64,000 nucleotides of DNA from Pelobates cultripes (taxonomy: Eukaryota > Chordata > Amphibia > Anura > Pelobatidae): contig OW240918.1 of NCBI GenBank assembly GCA_933207985.1, positions 24,985,203-25,049,202 of the forward strand. Reading direction: 5' to 3'. Shown here piece by piece: positions 11,331-23,263 of this stretch (its first letter is position 1; each line of letters starts with the position of its first letter). The position numbers and the translations under genes are program-made. The notes under the pieces are model-generated. The model ran no database searches. It was not told the origin of the DNA and saw nothing but the letters and a program-made list of their open reading frames with translations.

Positions 11331-12800
11331 AATCCATTTGAGATGTTCCACATTTTACCTACATAAAGTTGCAGCAAAGACTCCAATTTTAATTTAAAAA
11401 AAAAAAACATTCAGCTCATAATCAATCGATCAAGTTATTACATAGATATATAGTTATAAAGTAACGTAGGCTGAAAAAAAGAATCAACTCCATCAAGTTG
11501 AACCTTTTATACATTTCAGTCCAAAAAAAGGAAAAAAGTCTATACCCTTTTATAGTAGTCATTTTACTCTTTAGATCCACAAGCTGTATCCATACAGTTT
11601 CATTTTACCCTTGAACATTCTGGTTTTGAGAAAAAGCATTCAGCTCTTATTTTAGGTTCATAAAATTCAACTAGGAGCAAATACATAAGGGTAAAAGAAA
11701 AAATAATGTATTTGTGATATACCAGTGATGTGAAGCAGAATATAATAGATTAGTGGTTCTTTTCAACAAAATCCTCAGGGACAGGCATTCCAGATTGGTA
11801 AGTGTTGGCATATTAACCTAATATCAGAGTACATGGAAACATGTAGACAAGCCATACGAAAATATTTTCATTCAATGTTCACTTACAGACTGTGTACAAA
11901 TTTACACAATGATAATAATCGAAGAGCTGAATAAGAGGTCATGGTCTTAATGATCTAATTTGATGATCTGCTTATTTTACACGTTGGCCTTTATTGTTGG
12001 CTTAGAAGTGACTTTCACAAAACTGTCAAGGTCTAAACATCCAAATGCATGACTATCTGCCAAAATGTCACCCTAATTAGCTCCAGTATTGACGTACAAG
12101 TTCCCTGTCATCATGACTGTGATGGCCATGACTGGACTTCCCATATATCTAACGAAACAAGGATTGAATTACATGATGAAATAATTACTGTCATTTTGAC
12201 CTCAATCTTTGATGGATGCTGAGATAAATTGTACTTTTACTTCAAACTCAGTGACATCAATACATTGACATGATGAGTTATAGACATATTAATGAGTATG
12301 TATTTTGATGTTGCACTTTTTCTTTATTTTTATATTTGCATTAGAAAATTATTAACCCTTTAATTATTGAACATTCTTAAAAATTTCAAGAAAACCATTT
12401 CTTACATGAATGAAACTCGTGAGAAGAAAAAAATCTGGATATAATTTGCGTGTAACAATCTGCATTAAACAGTGTACAAACTATGTGGGATCTGTGGAGT
12501 TCACCCCCTCCGCCCCTGGAACTCCTACAGGTGGAATCAATCTAAGAACTAATCACATCTACTCATACTGTTAAGAGATACATTCAGCACTGACTGTCAG
12601 AGGTCACTTCAAGTCTCACCCTCACTCACAGCAGTTGTGAGTTGGAGAAAACGTTTAATATTATTCTCAGCCCTTCTAGTGTGCTGGAAGTCACAGCACA
12701 TTTTTCTTAATATAAATGACAATCTGACTATTTTTTAAACACTTTTTATTGATAACAAACTGTGGTAAAGTGTATTTTATAGTTCTTCTTCTGCAGTGGT
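11331..12800. other. Non-coding AT-rich stretch
   Basis: No gene or named element recognised. Around 11455-11520, GTAACGTAGGCTGAAAAAAAG and AACTCCATCAAGTTGAACC resemble the CR1-like LINE tail motif at 29565-29627 in reverse, so a small LINE-tail fragment is possible. Confidence 0.4.
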
Positions 12801-12808
12801 ATTGTTAG

Positions 12809-13105
12809 TAGAGATGTCGCGAACCGTCCGCGAACTTCTCGCAAACGGTTCGCCACGGTTCGTGGCGAACTCTGGTCAGCTGACACATCCCGGCCAATCT
12901 CCGGCAGACCCTCCCTCCCAGACCCTCCCACCTCCTGGACAGCATCCATGTTGAAGCTGCCTTCAACATGGATGCTGTCCAGGAAGTAGGAGGGTCTGGG
13001 AGGGAGGGTCTGTCGGAGATTGGCCGGGATGTGTCAGCTGACCGGAGTTCGCCACGAACAGTTCGCGGTTCGCGAGAAGTTCGCGGACGGTTCGCGACAT
13101 CTCTA
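12809..13105. mobile_element. Foldback element with exact 8-bp target duplication
   Basis: A 297-bp segment in which the two halves are almost perfect reverse complements, from TAGAGATGTCGCGAACCGTC at the left to its complement at the right, meeting near 12955. It is flanked by identical ATTGTTAG (12801-12808, 13106-13113), an 8-bp duplication expected of hAT-type insertion. The frames inside are by-products of the hairpin. Confidence 0.93.
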
Positions 13106-13425
13106 ATTGTTAGTTCAAGTTAAGGCAACATTGAAAAAAAAAATATTTAGTAATGCATGGTGACAAAATATTATCTGAATCTGCAACCTGACAGCAGTGG
13201 GTAGCGCAGACTGCATTTATCTCACACTGATATTCACAACCAATGGCCCTGCAAACCTGATTCCAGATCAGTCTTGGAGAGCATTGCACCTACCAACCCC
13301 AGGCTCAGTCCATATTTTGCTCATGTAAAACTTTCAGAGGACCTTGCACACACACGTTTTCAGAGAGTACCCCTAGGGGGCTCCAAAACAGGGAGTGCCC
13401 CAGTCCAAACAAATCCAGTGGAAAA

Positions 13426-13604
13426 AAAGTAGGTTTGGGCACACCCAGTAGTTTCTTCAAAAATGTAGACGTTTCAGCCCCCCTGAGCCTTTGTTACGAC
13501 TTGGCAAAGGTTTATAGCAGCCAAAATGTTGTCTAAATTTTTATACTCCACAATAAAGATTACCTGCTGAAGAAACTACTGGGTGTGCCCAAACCTACCT
13601 TTTA
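13426..13604. repeat. Short inverted repeat with GAAAC motif in the loop
   Basis: AGGTTTGGGCACACCCAGTA plus GTTTCTTC (13431-13458) is inverted at 13569-13598. The spacer contains, on the - strand, AGGCTCAGGGGGGCTGAAAC (about 13471-13490), similar in layout to the motifs near other inverted repeats here. Confidence 0.65.
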
Positions 13605-14185
13605 TTCCATATTTTGATCATCACACACTGCTTATAATCTTCATACGGGTGAGCCTAATCACACCTGGCCCACCCCTTGTTCACACCTATAAAAATATTG
13701 ACATACTGCCTTTTCAGATTGTTGTGCATTGTGAGGGAGAGAGTGAAATTATGATGTCATAACAACAGTGCACAATGGAACTGTAGGTAAGTCATGAAAG
13801 ATCAAAGCCATGGAAGGCATAGTGGGTTGTAATAATGACATCCATTAATAGGCACTGTTAAAATACATTTGATTAGAAAAAGATAATCTACACAATAAAT
13901 GGAGGACAGTCTACCCACAAAAATCTAGTTTTCTCATACACCAAGCATGTCCTGCACACCCCAAGTAATATTGAGTTTAATTGCTGTGGAACACAATGTT
14001 AAACTTATACCAGTAAGCACTCAGTGCTTTGAAAAAAAGGACAGAATGATAAAAGAACAAGAAATTGGGTTTCTAATAGTGCCTACCACATCAGGAGAAC
14101 ACCTATGTTTGCATTGAGGTTGGTCAAACATTGACTTTAAAATCTTTTTCTACTGCTACTTCCTCCACACTCTACAAGTTCAACA
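13605..14185. other. Non-coding; nothing recognised
   Basis: No coding or named repeat signal seen. Confidence 0.4.
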
Positions 14186-14622
14186 TTAAAGGACCACTAA
14201 ATGCACCCAGACCACGTCATCTATATTAAATTGTGTTGGTGCAAATTACATTTTAGTTTTAACCCTGTAATGTTTACATTGCAGGATTAATCACACCTCT
14301 AGTGACTGGTTCTTGACAGCCAGTAGAGATGCTTCCGCTACAACAATGGAGCAATTAATTGTATGTGTGTGTAGTACTAGTCCACATTAGGGTCTAGTCC
14401 CCAGTGCGAATTAGACCATCACAGAAAGAGTTACGTGCGGGAGAGGAAGCGGGCAGCAACACAGAATGAGTATCGCCACTGGAAAAAAAGGTAAGTAAAA
14501 CTTTTTTTTATTTTTTAAACTATTTTTATTGTAGTTGGGGACGCTGCTAATCATAACAGGGGCAGGTCTTCTATAGCCTTACAACTGCAAGATTGTATTG
14601 TAAATGCTTTGTGTTCCTTTAA
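14186..14622. mobile_element. TTAA-type short element
   Basis: It begins TTAAAGGACCACTAAATGCA and ends GTGTTCCTTTAA, giving TTAAAGGA inverted ends. It has the internal CTCTAGTGACTGG...GACAGCCAGTAGAG hairpin seen in related copies, and the phrase CACCCAGACCAC shared with 26730, 53050 and others. Confidence 0.65.
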
Positions 14623-17040
14623 TGTGTTACACCCTGACCAAGCCTTCACAGATACTTTGTTAATTCACCTCATTGCACAGAAAGCACAATTAGGAGTCAG
14701 TTGTATTGTTGGACCTATAAGTAGTAGGAGGTAGTAAGATGTGTTTACATGCCTGTCTGTGTAATTGTCTGTTATGTTTCTTTGTGATGTTCTTTGTCTC
14801 CGTATCTGTCCTGTTTAAATGCATTTAGAGTATTTTTTCCAGTCCTGAGTCTCTGTCAATCTTCTTCTTTTGTTATACTTGACATAATTTATTCAGGAAG
14901 ATATATGTGACTAATTTAGAGCAAGAAATAAAAAGAAAAACTGTTTTTTCTTCTACATTTCAGTGAGAAATCTACACATTTATTTATTTTTACTTTTTGT
15001 ACAACTTTATCCAAATATTTACCAATTAGGCATTAATACAGAAACCAAGGCTATGTACAAGTATGCTTATAATGTTCAAAATAAATTCATAGAAAAATGA
15101 ATAACTTAAATTGGGTATGTTTTCCTTATATTGTGAGAATATTTATGGGGTGTGGAATTTGAAGTACACACCTATATACACAGAAACACACATACACAAA
15201 CACACACACACAAAACATACAATAATGCAACAAATCCAGATACTTTATGATATGTTTAATATTGTCATTTATTAGTCAATTAAGATTCTCTTAGTAAAAG
15301 GAAAATACATGTTGAAAGAGGAACTGTCTCAGACCATACAAACACATGCAAGGAGACAGCTGTGCACTAGGAGCAAACATTTATACAGTCAATGCAAAGG
15401 TAAGGTATAGACAAATTGCTCCTATAACATTATCCAGGTGAACATACATTCCCTGTTGTTGGATAAAAGATATGCTTAACATACATATGTGTGTGCTCAA
15501 CCTTTAAGACTTTAATCTGGATCAGGAAACGTCTCAGTATTCTTAAAGATTGTGGACAAACAATGATACAATGTCTACATGCATAAATCATTACTTTACA
15601 CTTCCAAATTAAAGCAATCAAAATTTGGAGACACATTTATATATCGGAGCATCAAATATCCTGAATTGTCATCAAAATATTAATTCTTGTAGGCACCATA
15701 CGGTTGTAATATTGGTCATCCTGGAAATCCTGAGAAAAAAGAACTTGAAGCATTAGACTTGATCATTTTTATTACAGTAACCTTAGAATGGTGAAAAAAA
15801 TAATATACATAATAAGTTATGCACAGTTTCTCTTCATGCACCAATCACAGCAGATAAAAGTAACATAACTATTCAGGCAATCAGCAAGAAAGAGGATCTA
15901 TACATGTAAAGTAGGGCATAACTAATTAGGATATCCTAATTATTTTTATATTTCTGTGCTGTTAATTGACTTAAATATTCTAAAACGTGGGATCATAGAT
16001 TGTACAAATGTTCATTTATTATGATAATTTCATATAAATATTTTGAGTTGTGCAGATATATGTAATTTTGTAAAATTAGACATGTAGATATAATGAAACA
16101 ATGATGAGAGCTCCTAACAATATTACCTTTTCAGTAGTTGTTCTCAATGCTCAAAGTTCTACAATTTACTGATGCCTCAAAGGAGATCTCAATAACAGTA
16201 ACAAGACTTAGGATGATCATTTTCCCTTTGGTACCCATCAGTGACTAGTTCATGTTATACCAAGAACATTTATATGATTTTTACGTATTATCAGGCAGTA
16301 GGTTTAAGGCCTTCCAAGAGAACAAAGAATGCCTAAACATCTCGAAAAATGTCAGTGTTAACCCAATGTGCTCTGCACCAGGACTTCTTACTAACTTATT
16401 CTGCCTCTAAAAAAACGTTGAGGAACAATTTCAGGAGATTATTTCCAGTTTGAAGATATTACTACATATCTCCATACCTCTTGTGTGGACCACTGGAAGT
16501 GCCTGGTTTTATCCAATATCTTGTAAAAATTTGATAGTTATAAACTATACTGCATCATTTTGCTGTTTTCTGTTTCTACATCTTAAAAGGTGCATTGATC
16601 ATCAAAGAAAACAGTTAAGTAAACATACCGCTGATGGGGAGACAAGCTTGAAAATCTCTTATCCTTGTGAGTGTATGTTTATACATTACCATCTACTTGA
16701 TGTGTTATACTGTATTACACTATGTGCAGTTTATTTTGCCATTTCTAGAGACCTCTACTCTACCTGGAGGGCTCCTATTTATACACATCAATATACAGGT
16801 TGTATATATTAAATTCTGGTTTTTGCTGTTGGTTATTTATATAATAAATACCCTTGTCTTTTTATTTGGTTTCCATCAGGTCTGGTGCAAGGATTTTTGC
16901 TGTCCTAGGCAATCAATATTTAGATGCCCCATCACTCCACTAGCTGAATGGCATCACACACACCCAACTCCATATGCTCCCAATTGGTGTGACATCATAA
17001 TGTCTCACCGTAAAGACCCAACACACACATTCTCACTGAC
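14623..17040. other. Non-coding AT-rich stretch
   Basis: It includes a CA-rich run at about 15166-15222. No gene was recognised. Confidence 0.4.
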
Positions 17041-17060
17041 ACACACTAGCTCACACTAGC

Positions 17061-17095
17061 TTGATAAAGACCTATTAATAGGTTGAAACATTGCC
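17061..17095 (+). ncRNA. Hammerhead-like core relic
   Basis: TTGATAAAG is followed by a perfect stem ACCTAT-TA-ATAGGT and then TGAAACATTG. The layout (CUGANGA box, stem II, GAAA box) matches a hammerhead core, but the first box reads TTGATAA, with changes at its first C and at the catalytic G. It is probably inactive. Chance similarity cannot be excluded without folding the flanks. Confidence 0.35.
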
Positions 17096-17239
17096 TTTTT
17101 TTTCTCATTCAATAAATCTGCCTGTGGCTGAAGATTTTATTCTTGTTTTATCATACATGTTTTGGATTTGCTGGTCCTGCTTCGGAGCATCCGGTTTTAA
17201 GTGGATTTAAATGCAGTTCCTTTTTTTCTGTTTTACACA

Positions 17240-17605
17240 CTAGCTCACTGGCACAAACACACATTCAGTCATAAGCACTCTGAAACACACAAGCTGACTA
17301 CACGCAACTTCACAGACATAGAAAAGTTCACTACAGAAAATTTCACTTACTGTACTTACTATAGAAACACATACAAGCTCACTTTAGAGAAGCCGACACT
17401 GACACACACACACACAAACTAAGTGAAACACACAAACACAAGTTCACTGATGCACACATCTTAGCTCACTATATACCAGCTCACACCTACGTACAGACAA
17501 GCTTACTAATGCACACATACAGACACAAGCTCATTACATACAGACTTACTGACACACAGACACAGACACACACACACAATCTCACTGGCATACATACATT
17601 CACTG
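17240..17605. repeat. Degenerate tandem repeat of ACACAAGCTCACTGAC type
   Basis: Repeated variants of ACACAAGCTCACTGACACAC across about 360 bp. Confidence 0.7.
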
Positions 17606-18812
17606 GTGCTGCTGTTTAGAAAATAAATCCTGCTTTACCACGGACAGGATTGTGATTGTGCCAGACTGCAGCTGGCGTTCAAATTGAAGAGCCTATTGGG
17701 ACAGATACTCTGGGCTACCAGGTGTGCTGCCTACCACACATCCTTCCATGATCCTGCCCTCTCATATCTGCCTACCTGCAGGGCAGGGGGTGATGTGCAT
17801 GGATGCTGTGCCTGTGTGCTGCCTAATGGAATGGGAACTAGATGCAGGCAGTGTGGTATGTGCTGGGCACCAGCGGCACACACTTAAATAGTTTAGCATT
17901 GAGTGAGTAATGATTGTGCCATGGCCGCTGGCTGGCATCCTGAATTTTACCATGTCTCTGACCATTTCATCAATCCATTAATGGGTCTCTCTGCATGACC
18001 CAGTCGCCCGTGCAGATCCAGACACCATTACAGCTGCATGTTTGCCCTAGGCCTATGTGGCCTAATGGAAGCAATGGCCCTAGTTTCCATATAGTAAACT
18101 TTACCTGATAATTGTTTTGCAATGTTAAATCTTTTTGTTTTCATACAAAAATGTTTTATTTTAAATTTAACCAATGAAAAAAATGTGGTTAAAATGAAAC
18201 CTGCTGCTTAATTTGAAACACAAATTACAGCATAGATTGAAAAGGGGTCAACACTGTTGATTCCATCAATTCATGACCAAACTAAACAGATGTGTGGGTT
18301 TTGTGGTATAAAAGCACAATAAATTGCAGGTTCCATTCATATATTTTATAGTTTATAACTGCAGTTGAAAATAATCATGTTTGATTGAAATTTCATCTTT
18401 GTTCAGACACTGTGTAGAAGGATGTAGGTTTATAATAAACTCAAACTAATTATATTAAAAAAGAATTGAAACTTTGTTAAAAATACATAAAATAATTGAC
18501 TGGCAGAATACATAATGTCCCCCCACAAATGGTCAGAAAACTTTAACAATAAATTGGGCTTGTCATCCAAGAGAATGATGAACTAATATGAAAAAGATAG
18601 AAAGGGATGGAAGAGAAAAGACAAGAGTTAAACTAGCTCAAATGGGGGAGAACCATCTTGACATGCTTGAAGGCTGGGATTATAGCAGTAATGCGTGACA
18701 ACCAACTAAGACTGCTCATCAAACAAACAAAGAGTGTACACACAAACAATACAAATTAGGCTCAACACTTATGTGGAGGATCCCCTTAACCTTCACAAAC
18801 ACCAATAGTCCA
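17606..18812. other. Non-coding stretch
   Basis: No gene or named repeat recognised. The short frames at 17684-17965 have no homology that I recognise. Confidence 0.4.
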
Positions 18813-19272
18813 AAACAAAGAATATAAGTGGAGCTCTATAGTACCTGGGATACTTGAATATATGGCAGATGTATTCAATAATATGCCTTTACAATAACCT
18901 GTAAATAATATATAACATATACATAGTGCAGATGGTATGAACTATATATAAATAGTGAATAAGAGAAATTTAAATAAGGGAGGTAATTCACAACTCACAA
19001 GAGTAGAGCCAATAGGTCACCTGGCTCTAGTGTGAAGCGCTCTGAGATCTTATTAGGGGAGATCAACTACCCACTGAACGTGTATCCTTCTGGTTTCTTC
19101 CTCCTTTGTGTATATCAAGCAGACAGGAAGGTCCCAATGATGAAAGGATCATCTGCACTATGTATATATTATATATTATTTACAGGTTATTGTAAAGGCA
19201 TATTATTGAATACATCTGCCATGTATTCAAGTATCCCAGGTACTATAGAGCTCCACTTATATTCTTTGTTTA
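18813..19272. repeat. Inverted repeat, Penelope-terminus-like
   Basis: Arm 18813-18936 (AAACAAAGAATATAAGTGGA onward) is the near-perfect complement of 19149-19272 (ending CCACTTATATTCTTTGTTT), around a 212-bp spacer. The two-arm layout and lack of coding sequence match the other inverted repeats here. Confidence 0.75.
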
Positions 19273-19806
19273 ATACTGCTCATGGCCAGTGAACTGTTCT
19301 TGCGGGGACAAAAATGGCCATACACAGCTTCAGTGCATTTCACATTTCATTCTGTGTAACACTGGCTACATGACCGATATTTATGTCCAGCATGAGTTAC
19401 ACTAAACAACAGAGCTAGGAACTAACAAAACTCATTAGGCTTACTAGAAATATACCCCAGCCACCAGTCATCATCCAAACCAGACACTGTGCAGGACCTG
19501 CATACCTCCTAAAGAAGTTGGAAGAATTATAGAGGCAAGAGATCACAAGTAAGTTTCTCTCTCATCCATTTCACACATTTATGCAGAGACACTTTAAAAG
19601 TAAGTTTAATCGCATAAAATGCAATAATGAATTGATCCCCTAACCTCACTGTTATGAATCATGTTGCGAATGATTGAAATTGTATCTGTACATCGTGCTG
19701 GAAAAATTACTTGAAAATGTATAACTGAAATAATGCCACATCTCAGAAATCATCAGATCCTACATGATTCAACTGGGGGGCAGGACGGTTGTTCTGCTGA
19801 CCTATA
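19273..19806. other. Non-coding; nothing recognised
   Basis: This is the gap between an inverted repeat and the Tc1-like element. No coding signal was seen. Confidence 0.4.
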
Positions 19807-21364
19807 CAGGGAGTGCAGAATTATTAGGCAAGTTGTATTTTTGAGGATTAATTTTATTATTGAACAACAACCATGTTCTCAATGAACCCAAAAAACTCAT
19901 TAATATCAAAGCTGAATATTTTGGAAGTAGTTTTTAGTTTGTTTTTAGTTTTAGCTATGTTAGGGGGATATCTGTGTGTACAGGTGACTATTACTGTGCA
20001 TAATTATTAGGCAACTTAACAAAAAACAAATATATACCCATTTCAATTATTTATTATTACCAGTGAAACCAATATAACATCTCAACATTCACAAGTATAC
20101 ATTTCTGACATTCAAAAACAAAACAAAAACAAATCAGTGACCAATATAGCCACCTTTCTTTGCAAGGACACTCAAAAGCCTACCATCCATGGATTCTGTC
20201 AGTGTTTTGATCTGTTCACCATCAACATTGCGTGCAGCAGCAACCACAGCCTCCCACACACTGTTCAGAGAGGTGTACTGTTTTCCCTCCTTGTAAATCT
20301 CACATTTGATGGACCACAGGTTCTCAATGGGGTTCAGATCAGGTGAACAAGGAGGCCATGTCATTAGATTTTCTTCTTTTATGCCCTTTCTTGCCAGCCA
20401 CGCTGTGGAGTACTTGGACGCGTGTGATGGAGCATTGTCCTGCATGAAAATCATGTTTTTCTTGAAGGATGCAGACTTCTTCCTGTACCACTGCTTGAAG
20501 AAGGTGTCTTCCAGAACTGGCAGTAGGACTGGGAGTTGAGCTTGACTCCATCCTCAACCCGAAAAGGCCCCACAAGCTCATCTTTGATGATACCAGCCCA
20601 AACCAGTACTCCACCTCCACCTTGCTGGCGTCTGAGTCGGACTGGAGCTCTCTACCCTTTACCAATCCAGCCACAGGCCCATCCATCTGGCCCATCAAGA
20701 CTCACTCTCATTTCATCAGTCCATAAAACCTTAGAAAAATCAGTCTTGAGATATTTCTTAGCCCAGTCTTGACGTTTCAGCTTGTGTGTCTTGTTCAGTG
20801 GTGGTCGTCTTTCAGCCTTTCTTACCTTAGCCATGTCTCTGAGTATTGCACACCTTGTGCTTTTGGGCACTCCAGTGATGTTGCAGCTCTGAAATATGGC
20901 CAAACTGGTGGCAAGTGGCATCGTGGCAGCTGCACGCTTGACTTTTCTCAGTTCATAGGCAGTTATTTTGCGCCTTGGTTTTTCCACACGCTTCTTGCGA
21001 CCCTATTGACTATTTTGAATGAAACGCTTGATTGTTCGATGATCACGCTTCAGAAGCTTTGCAATTTTAAGAGTGCTGCATCCCTCTGCAAGATATCTCA
21101 CTATTTTTGACTTTTCTGAGCCTGTCAAGTCCTTCTTTTGACCCATTTTGCCAAAGGAAAGGAAGTTGCCTAATAATTATGCACACCTGATATAGGGTGT
21201 TGATGTCATTAGACCACACCCCTTCTCATTACAGAGATGCACATCACCTAATATGCTTAATTGGTAGTAGGCTTTCGAGCCTATACAGCTTGGAGTAAGA
21301 CAACATGCATAAAGAGGATGATGTGGTCAAAATACTCATTTGACTAATAATTCTGCACTCCCTG
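19807..21364 (-). mobile_element. Nearly complete Tc1-like transposon with inverted/direct repeat ends
   Basis: It is bounded by CAGGGAGTGCAGAATTATTA at the left and its complement at the right, between TA dinucleotides, as expected for Tc1/mariner. A second, inner repeat (GCATAATTATTAGGCAACTT at about 20000 and its complement at about 21163-21183) gives the outer-plus-inner repeat structure of IR/DR-type Tc1 elements. Both ends are intact and the element is full length, so it is younger than its neighbours; only the transposase is disabled. Confidence 0.95.
20134..21146 (-). pseudogene. Tc1-like transposase, full length but broken
   Basis: It starts MGQKKDLTGSEKSKI at 21146. An N-terminal helix-turn-helix (ending HRTIKRFIQNS) binds the terminal repeats, then a basic KKRVEKPRRK linker and the DDE catalytic domain follow: first Asp in VLWTDEMRVS, second in MIFMQDNAPSH, Glu in DLNPIENLWS. 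All three acidic residues survive. Two in-frame TAG stops (21003-21005 and 20652-20654) sit where a Gln codon CAG would fit, so each needs a single C-to-T change. A one-base loss near 20517 shifts the frame before the second Asp. The C-terminus, ending GGYIGH, is present. Confidence 0.93.
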
Positions 21365-22011
21365 TACATACCCAGACGTCAGGTAGTAGGAAGTGATTTG
21401 TAGTGGTAATTTTAAATCGGGCTGGTAGCACAGGACATGGAATTTTGAGCCCTGATCTGTGCTATTTAACAAGTACAATTCTTCTCTGAACCAAATTTCC
21501 ATAAATCTAGTTATAAAAAGACTTTAATCTAAGAGCTCTTCTTATAAGGATCTAAACAGATACAAAATAGGAAGCCAATCAAAGAAAGCTGCCAAGAGAC
21601 AGTTATGACAAGTGCTTTCATTGCAAATATTTTAGAAACTGCTGAACTAAACTATTAATATATTATCACACAGACTTGTTTTTACCCTATTTACTAACGT
21701 AAAGTATATTTAAAGGTCTGTTCTATGTTAGCCCCTTAAAAAATTTGCCAACAAACATTTTCAAAAAAAATGTAATTCTGACACATGGGATGCACAAGTA
21801 GCACATAAATATTCAATAACAGTAGATTGCTTACACAATAGAAATGAAATGAAAATGAATCCAAGTTTAATTTTTAATGCATTTTTTCACCGTTAACATA
21901 CACTTTGCAGGTTTGTTTATGGATGCATGTGACTACCCTTCTCTTCAGAATTTGAAATACTACCATACAAGCAAAAATACATTTTTTTTTTCTCAGGCAC
22001 AGATGCACATA
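21365..22011. other. Non-coding AT-rich stretch
   Basis: No gene or named repeat recognised. Confidence 0.4.
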
Positions 22012-22873
22012 AAGCTGATGTGTTAAAAATAGATAGATTGAGGGATAGGGCAGGAAAATGGCAGATGAGATCAAATAGAGATAAATGCAAAGTTATGCAT
22101 TTTGGAATAAGAAATCCTGAAGTCACTCATACATTAAATGAGATTGAGTTATGGATAACATTAAATGAAAAGGACTTAGGAACGATAATAGATCAAAAAC
22201 AAGGCAACAGTATGCAATGCCAATCTGCCATTGCAAAAGCTAGTAAGGTGCTACCTTGTATAAAAAGGGGTATTGATACACGTTATCAAAATATATTGTT
22301 GCCTCTTTATAAATCAGTGGTAAGACCCTACCTTAAATATGCAGTGCAATTTTGTTTTTATAGAAGGATATTGCAGAACTAGAAAAAGTACTAAGGAGAG
22401 CTACAAAAAATAATAAGGAGAATGGAAAACATTAGTTGTGAAGCACTAGAGAAATATACACAAAGTCAGTACAAGCAGCTATGTGCTTGCCTTGTTCATT
22501 AGTAGGAATGTACAACAGAAAAGAGGTCATTCATTGAGACTGGAAGGAAGGTGTTTTCGCTTACAGCAGTGGAAAGGGTTCTTAATAGTGAGAACAATAA
22601 AGATGTGGAAGTCTCTGCTTAAAGAGGTTGTCTTGTCAGATTCTTTTCAAATTATTTTTATAGATTTTTTTTTAAAAGGCTTGGATGCTTTTCTGCTCTT
22701 TTGTAAACAAATAATATTCAAGGATATAATTTGTATGCATGTAAACAGGTTGTTGATCCAAGAAGAAATCTGATTGCTATTATAGAGTCAAGGATGAAAT
22801 GTTTCCCTTTTTGTGGCATAATTTGAAATAGCTACAATTGGGTATTTCCTTCTTTTGAATCAATAGCATAAAA
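22012..22873 (+). pseudogene. CR1-like LINE, 3' part of reverse transcriptase and 3' UTR
   Basis: This is the C-terminal part of a CR1-type LINE reverse transcriptase ORF. It reads DRAGKWQMRSNRDKCKVMHF, then EKDLGTIID, LPLYKSVVRPYLKYAVQF and, after frameshifts, a segment ending near WKSLLKEVVLSDSFQ...LDAFL. That order (W..KWQM.FN..KCKVMH, EKDLG, LPLY..LVRP.LEY) is characteristic of CR1-like LINEs. Stops and frame changes follow codon ~120. The 3' UTR runs up to about 22873, where a DIRS element interrupts it; the tail resumes at 29559. Confidence 0.85.
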
Positions 22874-23190
22874 TACGGAAAATTTTCTCCATACTTACCG
22901 TAATTTTTTTTTCCTGGCTATAATTCATGGCAGCATCACTAATGGGTTAGCTCCGCCCCTAACAGGAACAGGACAGGAAACTATTAATCAATTATAACCA
23001 GACTGTAGGTATAAAAGGTCCCTCCTCCCTCTAACCCACAGTCTAGTATAAAGCTAAATAAAAAAAATAAAGAAAATTGGGAGGGTTGCTGATGCTGCCA
23101 TGAATTATAGCCAGGAAAAGAAAATTACGGTAAGTGTGGAGAAAATTTTCTGTATTCCTGGCCATTCATGGCAGCATCACAAATGGGTAA
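22874..23190 (-). repeat. DIRS left terminal repeat and internal complementary region
   Basis: The extreme left end (ACGGAAAATTTTCTCCATAC through ACCGTAA and CCTGGCTATAATTCATGG) is the inverse of 23088-23150. The next bases (CCTGGCCATTCATGGCAG at about 23156-23173) are the inverse of the extreme right end at 29540-29554. The internal region therefore spells right end plus left end joined, a circle-junction template. CATGGCAGCATCAC occurs twice here directly and once inverted. Confidence 0.85.
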
Positions 23191-23263
23191 TACCCAAGCT
23201 CTGCAACAAAGGGAGGGTGAATAAAAAGAGACCCCAATAAGTTTGCTGCAAAAAGAGATTTAT

